A stretch of DNA of 64,000 bases. Origin: JAKFEW01 sp036675505. Lineage in GTDB: Bacteria; Cyanobacteriota; Sericytochromatia; S15B-MN24; JAQBPE01. Location: positions 15,468-79,467 of the forward strand of contig JAKFEW010000131.1 in assembly GCA_036675505.1 (NCBI GenBank). The letters run 5' to 3'. Shown one piece after another: positions 58,966-64,000 of the stretch. Within the stretch, counting starts at the first letter, position 1. Each line of letters opens with the position of its first letter. The notes below the pieces were generated by a model, which saw only the letters and a list, made by a program, of their open reading frames with translations, had not been told where the DNA came from and searched no databases. The translations under genes were made by a program, and so were the position numbers.

Positions 58966-59439
58966 ATGAGTGCGATCGTCCTCTACTATGACCTCTGGCC
59001 GCTGTCGGTGCCAGCGCGGTCGCTCGGAGACACGATCGCAGGCCGGCTCGGCGTGCGCGTGGTCCCGATCGATCGCCGCCCGCACCTCGGGATGTACGAC
59101 GTGATCACCCTCGTCGTGCCGGTCGCCGGCCTGATCGATCCGCGGATCCAGCTGATGGCCGCGGACGGCGAGTTGCGCGGCAAGACCGTCGCCCTGGTCA
59201 CGGACGCGCCGGGCCCATGGCCCGATGGCTTTTTCCTCGAATGGACGACGCTCGCCGCGCTGGCCGGCGGCGCGAGGCCCTACGGGGAGCCCCTGCACCT
59301 CGGCGGCTGGCCCCTGTTGGGCGCCGTCGACGACGCCACGCGGGCCCGCACGCGGGCCTGGGCCGACCGCCTCGCGGAGGTGCACCCCACGCCGAGCTAC
59401 CCGCGAGGCGAGGCGGGCCGACGCCAGATGGGCCGCTAG
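58966..59439 (+). CDS. Flavodoxin-like-fold hypothetical protein
   Basis: A 157-residue soluble protein. An N-terminal strand (AIVLYYDLW), a Ser-rich turn followed by a helix (ARSLGDTIAGRL), then YDVITLVVPV and KTVALVTDAPG strands fit a flavodoxin-like alpha/beta fold. The classical FMN-binding T/S-x-T-G-x-T loop is not present, so flavin binding is uncertain. GAGGAG precedes the ATG, 9 bp after the ligA stop, so it is probably cotranscribed with ligA. Confidence 0.68.
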   Translation: MSAIVLYYDLWPLSVPARSLGDTIAGRLGVRVVPIDRRPHLGMYDVITLVVPVAGLIDPRIQLMAADGELRGKTVALVTDAPGPWPDGFFLEWTTLAALAGGARPYGEPLHLGGWPLLGAVDDATRARTRAWADRLAEVHPTPSYPRGEAGRRQMGR

Positions 59440-59482
59440 CGACTCCGTACGCTTCCTGGATTCGTTGCGCGCGGCCGCATGT

Positions 59483-59488
59483 TAAGAT
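59483..59488 (+). promoter_or_regulatory. -10 element giving a probable leaderless mRNA
   Basis: TAAGAT, separated by 7 bases from the ATG at 59496. No Shine-Dalgarno lies between. Confidence 0.5.
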
Positions 59489-59495
59489 CGCGGCC

Positions 59496-59606
59496 ATGAA
59501 GCTTCCGGTCGACGAAATCATGGTGTTTGGTCCGATCGCGGTGTTGGCTCTCGTGGCCGGCGCCCGCCGGCTGTGGCTGAGCTACAAGTACCGCCACGCG
59601 CCCTAG
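59496..59606 (+). CDS. 36-residue single-helix membrane protein
   Basis: A tiny protein: KLPVDEIMVFGPIAVLALVA forms a membrane helix, followed by a basic tail (RRLWLSYKYRHAP) that would stay in the cytoplasm. There is no ribosome binding site, but a TAAGAT hexamer ends 7 bases upstream. It is 26 bp before the alpha/beta hydrolase gene. No family recognised. Confidence 0.5.
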   Translation: MKLPVDEIMVFGPIAVLALVAGARRLWLSYKYRHAP

Positions 59607-59632
59607 CCGGCGCGCCGCGGAGGGGAGGACGC

Positions 59633-60436
59633 ATGCTCACGGACACGCGCACCCGGGTGGAAGGCCTCGAGCTCGCGTACCGCGCCCATGGCGTGGGGCC
59701 CACGCTCCTGCTGCTCCACGCCTTCCCGCTCAATCAGCGGATGTGGGAGCCTCAGGTCGAGGCGCTCGCGGACAAGTGTCACGTCGTGACGGTGGACCTA
59801 CCGGGCTTCGGCGCCTCGCAGTCGACCGACGGCGACCTCGACATCGACCAGCTGGCCGACATCGTCGCCGCGTTCGCCTCGCGCCTCGGCCACGAGCGCT
59901 TCGTGCTGGGCGGCCTCTCGATGGGCGGCTACATCGCGCTGGCGCTGGCGCGTAGACACCCAGAGCGGCTTCGCGGCCTGATCCTGGCCGACACGCGCGC
60001 CGGCGCCGATACGCCGGAGGGGAGCGAGCGCCGGTTGAAGCAGGTCGAGGAAATCGAACACGCCGGCCTCAAAGGCCTGGCCGAGAGCTTCCCGCACACG
60101 GTCACGACGCCCGCGACCGCGCTCGACCGGCCCGAGCTGCTCGAGCAGTTGCGGCACTGGATCGCCGAGACGAACCCCGCCGCCGTGACCGGCGCGCTCA
60201 AGATGATGGCCCGCCGACCGGACGCCACGCCGGTGCTGGCCGGGTTACAGGTGCCGACCCTCGTCCTGGTGGGCGAGACAGATAGCCTGACCCCGCCGTC
60301 GGAGGCCGAGAAGCTCGCCGCGGCCATTCCGGGCGCCACGCTCGTACGCATCCCGGCCGCCGGTCACCTGTCGAGCCTGGAGGCGCCGAAGGCGTTCAAC
60401 CGGGCCGTCCTCGATTTCATGGCGCAATTCCGCTGA
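59633..60436 (+). CDS. Alpha/beta hydrolase
   Basis: A 267-residue alpha/beta hydrolase. The catalytic triad is Ser in GGLSMGG, Asp in GETDSLTP and His in AAGHLSS; LLHAFPLN holds the oxyanion region. It could be an esterase, lactonase (3-oxoadipate enol-lactonase-like) or C-C hydrolase; the substrate is not evident from neighbours. The ATG at 59633 has GGAGG about 7 bases upstream. Its 3' end overlaps the convergent membrane-protein gene by 20 bp. Confidence 0.9.
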   Translation: MLTDTRTRVEGLELAYRAHGVGPTLLLLHAFPLNQRMWEPQVEALADKCHVVTVDLPGFGASQSTDGDLDIDQLADIVAAFASRLGHERFVLGGLSMGGYIALALARRHPERLRGLILADTRAGADTPEGSERRLKQVEEIEHAGLKGLAESFPHTVTTPATALDRPELLEQLRHWIAETNPAAVTGALKMMARRPDATPVLAGLQVPTLVLVGETDSLTPPSEAEKLAAAIPGATLVRIPAAGHLSSLEAPKAFNRAVLDFMAQFR

Positions 60437-61994
60437 TCGGCTGCGCCTGCGGCACCACGGTGGTCAACACCTCGCGCTCGGCGACTTCAGCGCGCTCGGC
60501 GCGCCGCAACGCGGCCACCAGGCCGAGGGCGGTCCAGTAATACGCCGAGCCGGGCAAGGTGTACAGGATCGGGCCGCCGGTGATGCCGGTGGTGAGGATG
60601 CCGACCTGAAGGCCGAAGGCCAACAGGGCCAGCCGTTTGCGCTCCGGGTCCTCCAACTCGTCGTAGACGCGCAGGGAGAAAATCAGGCCGGCGATCGTGA
60701 CCCAGAGGAACAGGATGAACCCCGGCCAGCCCGTCTCGGCCATGATCGAGAAGTATTGGGACTCGGAGTAGGCCATCGCCGCGGCGAAGCCGTTGCCCCC
60801 GAAACGGCTGGCGGTGCCGGCACCGATGCCGACCCCCATCGGGTAGGTGGTGGAGGTCTGGTAGAGGGTCTTCTGCCACAGGCGGAGGCGATAGTTGAAG
60901 GAGCCCACGCTCGACGGGTCGCGCATCGACAGCAGGCGATCGGCGACCAGCGCGCCGGTCGAGGGCTGGTCGTAGGCCTGGGCGTCGCCGACGCTCGAAG
61001 GGCTCATCACGACCGCCACGCAGCCCACCGCCACCACCGCGACGAGCCGCTTGAGCCTGCGGGCTGGCTTGCCCGCCACCACGACCATGACCAGGCCCGC
61101 CATGATGAGCCCGAGGAAGGAGCTGCGCACGAAGGTCACGGCCAGGCCGAGCAGGCAGATGCCGAACACGATCGGCGCCAGGAGACGCATCAACCGCCCG
61201 ACGCTTTGCAGGCGCATCGCCGCCCAACTGATGCACGCCGTGATCACCATGAAGTGCGAGAACGTGCTGGTGAAGCTGAACGTCGAGAAAGCGCGCATGC
61301 TGTCGCCAATCGTCTGGTTGGCTGAGTGGGAGCCCTGCGCCCAGACGACCTCGTGGGCGGGAAACCCGACGAGGTACTGGTAGGCGCCGTACAGCCCGGT
61401 GATGCCGCCGAAGCACATACTGCACACGACCCACGCCGTCACGGCGTTGCGCGATGTCGCGACCGTGCGCGTGATCCAGTAGAGCCCGATGTAGAGCACG
61501 AACACCCGCCAGGCGTTCAGGCCGGCGCCGATCGAGGCCATGATCGGGTTGAACACCTGGAGCAGGCACAACCCGACGAAGAGGCCAATCGCGACATGTA
61601 GCGGCCGCTCGAGCGGATCGACCTGCTCCGCGCGGCGCAGGTGGCGCGTGAGCAGGAACCCCGAAACCGTGAGCGCGACGATCAGGTCCGGCAGCATGAG
61701 CGTCAGGTCGAACGACTCCTTGGAAGCGATCTTGGGATCGAAGTACAACGCCAAGCGGCGAATCCAGGCGATCCAGGGGAGCGCCAGGAAGACCATGAGC
61801 CAGCCCGCCTGCCAGCGCAGCACCACGGGCGTCAGCAACAAGACCGCGAGCACGCCGGCCGTCTCGCTGCGGCTTGGCGGGCCGTCCTGCAGGATCCACA
61901 ACAAGCCCGTGCTCGTCAGGAGCACCAGCAGGAGGGCGAACAAATTGACTTGCCAGGACGGTCGCGAGACGGTCGCGGCGTGGTTCGGCAACAT
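60417..61994 (-). CDS. O-antigen ligase/polymerase (Wzy/WaaL)-like membrane protein
   Basis: A 525-residue membrane protein with about 12 hydrophobic helices. A large periplasmic loop near residues 340-420 contains RLRLWQKTLYQT and PMGVGIGAG, which match the O-antigen ligase family (R-x-x-x-W and GxG loops). It probably polymerises or ligates surface polysaccharide on a lipid carrier. The ATG at 61994 is the first before the first helix; no Shine-Dalgarno is seen, and an open but basic stretch to 62258 is unlikely to be translated. The GT2 and Wza-like genes nearby fit the pathway. Confidence 0.87.
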   Translation of the reverse strand: MLPNHAATVSRPSWQVNLFALLLVLLTSTGLLWILQDGPPSRSETAGVLAVLLLTPVVLRWQAGWLMVFLALPWIAWIRRLALYFDPKIASKESFDLTLMLPDLIVALTVSGFLLTRHLRRAEQVDPLERPLHVAIGLFVGLCLLQVFNPIMASIGAGLNAWRVFVLYIGLYWITRTVATSRNAVTAWVVCSMCFGGITGLYGAYQYLVGFPAHEVVWAQGSHSANQTIGDSMRAFSTFSFTSTFSHFMVITACISWAAMRLQSVGRLMRLLAPIVFGICLLGLAVTFVRSSFLGLIMAGLVMVVVAGKPARRLKRLVAVVAVGCVAVVMSPSSVGDAQAYDQPSTGALVADRLLSMRDPSSVGSFNYRLRLWQKTLYQTSTTYPMGVGIGAGTASRFGGNGFAAAMAYSESQYFSIMAETGWPGFILFLWVTIAGLIFSLRVYDELEDPERKRLALLAFGLQVGILTTGITGGPILYTLPGSAYYWTALGLVAALRRAERAEVAEREVLTTVVPQAQPISGIAP

Positions 61995-62156
61995 CGCGGA
62001 CGCAATAAGAGGGCGGCACCGGTACCTTACCCGCGCCCCGAACCATTGGAACTCCCGCCGAATGCGGCTGGCCGGCTGGCCGATTGACGTGCTTGCGGAA
62101 GTCGCCTTAACTGAGTAGGTGCGGTCGGACGACCGCCGGGGTGCCGAGGAGGAGTG

Positions 62157-62630
62157 ATGGCGGTGAACGTTTTCTACGCCGCGGCGTCGGTCGCGGTGCT
62201 GCTCGCCGGAACGGGCATCTTCTGGGCGATGTACCACCTGGTGCAGACGCTCAAGCACGTTCGGCAGACGCTGCTACCGAACATGGACCTCACGCTCACC
62301 GAAGTCCAGAGGAACCTCAACCGGATCGACGAGCTCGCCAAGGACGTCGACACCACGGTCGGGGAGGCCAACCAGCTGGTCCATACCGCCAACCGCACGG
62401 TCCAGAGCGTCGAGAACGGCATCACGCGGTTCAACCGCAACGTCGCGATCCCGACGATGATCACGCTGGCCAGCGTTCGCGAAGGCTTTTCGATCGCATG
62501 GAAGGCCTACCAGGGCCGCCGCGACGAGCGGCGGGAGCCCGCGCCCACCCAGACGCGGGTGCACGTGATCGACGACAACGACGGCGTGCCGGAGCGGGGC
62601 CAGAGCACGCTGGGCGCGGCCTCGAGCTGA
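62157..62630 (+). CDS. DUF948-like membrane-anchored coiled-coil protein
   Basis: A 157-residue protein with an N-terminal membrane helix (AAASVAVLLAGTGIFWAM) and a long amphipathic helix with heptads (LTEVQRNLNRIDELAKDVDT ... ANQLVHTANRTVQSVENGIT), as in the DUF948/YtxH type. The C-terminus is charged and disordered. A role in the envelope or in scaffolding is plausible. GAGGAGG is 4 bases before the ATG; a GTG at 62154 is also in frame. Its stop abuts the GT2 stop (convergent). Confidence 0.8.
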   Translation: MAVNVFYAAASVAVLLAGTGIFWAMYHLVQTLKHVRQTLLPNMDLTLTEVQRNLNRIDELAKDVDTTVGEANQLVHTANRTVQSVENGITRFNRNVAIPTMITLASVREGFSIAWKAYQGRRDERREPAPTQTRVHVIDDNDGVPERGQSTLGAASS

Positions 62631-62631
62631 G

Positions 62632-63798
62632 CTAGGCGCGCCTCGGCTTGGCAGGTCGCTGGACCTTCTCCCAGGTCACGGCCTGGGTCCGGGTCCAGTA
62701 ACGCCACGCCCCGCAAGCGGCGGCCCAGTTCAGGAACACGAAGAAGAACGGCAAGTAGGCCGGCTTCCAGGTCGTCCCCCGCTTCTCCAGCGCCCACCCC
62801 AGGACCGCCAGCCCATAGAAAGCAGCCTGCAGGCTCAACAGGGCCTGGTAAAGCGGCTGCGCGACCAATGCGAGGTTGAGAACGGCGATCGCGGGCAGCA
62901 GGAACGGCACGGCGACCCACCGCAGCACGCGGTGCGAGACATACTGAAACGCCACGATGCCGTGACTGGGCGTCATGAGCGGCCAGAGCCGGACCACCGC
63001 CTGCCAGCCGCCGGCGACGATGCGGACCTTGCGCTTGAACTCCTCGCTCGCGTTCGGCGAGGCTTCCTCGACGGCGCTCGCCGCCGGCTCGTAGACCACC
63101 CGCCAGCCCTGCCGTACGAGGCCCATCGACAGCATGAAGTCCTCGATGATCGCGTCGGCCGGCGGCGGTTCGTAGAGGCCCTTGCGGATCGCGAAAATCT
63201 CGCCGGCCGCGCCCATGACCGAAGACACGCGGGAGTCCAGGCGCTTGAGCCAGGATTCGTAGCGCCAATACATCCCCTCGGCGGCGCCGATCGTGCCGTC
63301 GCCACGCGCAACGCGCTTCTCGCCGGCCACCAGGGCCACGTCGGGATCACCGAAGTTGCGCACGAGCATGCGCAGCGCTTTCGGCTCAAAAAACGCGTTG
63401 GCGTCGGAGAACACCAGGATCTCGCCGCGCGCCGTCGGCACCGCGCGGCTCATCGCATGGTTCTTGCCACGGCGCTCGGGCTGGTGCGCCAACCGGACGC
63501 CGCGATCGGCGAAGCGTCGCACCTCGTCGCAGGTGCCGTCCGAGCTGCCGTCCGCCACGACCACGATTTCGAGCAACTCGCGTGGGTAATCGAGCGCGAA
63601 GCTGTTCTCGAGCTTCGCGGCGATCACGTCTTCTTCGTTGAAGGCCGCGATCAGCAGCGTCACGCTCGGCAAATCACCGGAGCGCCGCACAGGCTGATTC
63701 ATCACCCGGCTGACCAGCCAGATCGCCAGGCCATAGCCCGCATAGGCATAGAAGACCACAGCGATACTGCCCCAGAGCGCAAGTTCGAGTGCCATCAT
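62632..63798 (-). CDS. Processive family 2 glycosyltransferase
   Basis: A 388-residue inner-membrane glycosyltransferase. An N-terminal helix is followed by the GT-A domain: LLIAAFNEEDVI (nucleotide-sugar site), VVADGSSDGT, SDANAFF (DxD), IIEDFMLS (catalytic Asp) and SHRVLRW (a variant of the QxxRW acceptor motif). Three to four C-terminal helices form the membrane channel part. It resembles PgaC/cellulose-synthase-like enzymes and probably extends an exopolysaccharide. ATGs at 63798 and 63795 are alternatives; only a GGGGAC sequence lies upstream. Confidence 0.92.
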   Translation of the reverse strand: MMALELALWGSIAVVFYAYAGYGLAIWLVSRVMNQPVRRSGDLPSVTLLIAAFNEEDVIAAKLENSFALDYPRELLEIVVVADGSSDGTCDEVRRFADRGVRLAHQPERRGKNHAMSRAVPTARGEILVFSDANAFFEPKALRMLVRNFGDPDVALVAGEKRVARGDGTIGAAEGMYWRYESWLKRLDSRVSSVMGAAGEIFAIRKGLYEPPPADAIIEDFMLSMGLVRQGWRVVYEPAASAVEEASPNASEEFKRKVRIVAGGWQAVVRLWPLMTPSHGIVAFQYVSHRVLRWVAVPFLLPAIAVLNLALVAQPLYQALLSLQAAFYGLAVLGWALEKRGTTWKPAYLPFFFVFLNWAAACGAWRYWTRTQAVTWEKVQRPAKPRRA

Positions 63799-63909
63799 GC
63801 GTCGATGTCCCCTTTCGGTGGCGCCGTTCCCTAAATCCTAGGGGGCAACCGGGGGGTGACACTTCGGAAGGGGCGCCGAAAGCCTCTGGTCAAATTGGCC
63901 GTACCGCCT

Positions 63910-64000
63910 TTACCGGCTCGGCAGGAACGCGAACAACGGCCCGAACGGATGCCCTTCCACCGGCTCGGCAGCAAGCGAAGCGGGATCTGAGATCTCTCTC
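63910..64000 (-). CDS. C-terminal end of an unidentified gene (5' end outside window)
   Basis: The minus strand from the window edge reads 29 codons (ending GHPFGPLFAFLPSR) to a TAA at 63910-63912, with coding-like third positions. It is too short to identify. It would lie upstream of the glycosyltransferase on the same strand. The 111 bases between them (63799-63909) hold no gene I can see. Confidence 0.45.
   Translation of the reverse strand, partial: REISDPASLAAEPVEGHPFGPLFAFLPSR

Overview
The window is a GC-rich (by eye roughly two thirds G+C), gene-dense bacterial chromosome segment with about 60 protein genes, two tRNA genes and no insertion sequences, phage genes or CRISPR arrays. Lipoprotein signal peptides, a Wza-type polysaccharide export protein and an O-antigen-ligase-like membrane protein suggest a diderm cell. 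The mix of a fused isobutyryl-CoA mutase, an OPT transporter, a SigB/SigF-type sigma factor and many unfamiliar lipoproteins looks like an under-sampled, environmental, deep-branching lineage. Non-photosynthetic relatives of Cyanobacteria (Sericytochromatia-like) are my best guess. This is inference from style, not from a marker gene.

Layout. 1-10.8 kb: end of a histidine kinase, DUF5069 protein, MFS transporter fused to an acyltransferase, lipoprotein, PolX/PHP polymerase, CehA/McbA-type PHP hydrolase, several secreted or unknown proteins and an EF-hand lipoprotein. 10.8-14.1 kb: purB and purA, divergently arranged. 14.1-21 kb: DUF937-like protein, a 976-residue NHL-repeat lipoprotein, zinc ribbon, lone GlnQ-type ATPase, response regulator, tadA. 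21-28.8 kb: GAF histidine kinase, coaE with an M19 dipeptidase, a beta-lactamase/NlpC-P60 fusion, RecB-like nuclease, crotonase, DUF192 lipoprotein. 28.8-36.2 kb: icmF, OPT transporter, glucokinase, HAD phosphatase. 36.3-36.5 kb: tRNA-Arg(CCG) and tRNA-Gln(CTG). 36.5-45.5 kb: a coupled three-gene membrane/secreted operon, L-asparaginase, clpP, ABC-F ATPase with a 5' hairpin, a degenerate 5'-nucleotidase. 45.6-48.4 kb: a soluble FlhA-C-like protein followed by a four-repeat MshEN-like protein, then a short UvrC-like protein. 48.5-51.6 kb: Wza-like protein, radical SAM enzyme with a CcmI-C-like lipoprotein, 47-residue zinc ribbon behind a palindrome-rich promoter. 51.6-59 kb: SagB-type oxidoreductase divergent from a PlsB-like acyltransferase plus gpsA, sigma factor, ligA. 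59-64 kb: flavodoxin-like protein, tiny membrane protein, alpha/beta hydrolase, polymerase/ligase-like membrane protein, DUF948 protein and GT2 glycosyltransferase.

How parts work together. Phospholipid synthesis is represented by the PlsB-like protein and GpsA (coupled) and by the MFS-PlsC fusion. Purine synthesis by PurA/PurB. Peptidoglycan-peptide turnover is plausible for the M19 dipeptidase and the divergent beta-lactamase/NlpC fusion. Exopolysaccharide synthesis and export is suggested by the Wza-like, Wzy/WaaL-like and GT2 genes.

Regulation. Many genes have a TANNAT -10 hexamer. At least four of these sit 6-7 bases before the start codon, which suggests leaderless mRNAs. Two promoters match the GTT(T)-N13-GGGTA pattern of the SigB/SigF class, and the window encodes a sigma factor of that class. 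The most novel-looking items are the TM-less FlhA-C-like/MshEN-repeat pair and the beta-lactamase/NlpC fusion.
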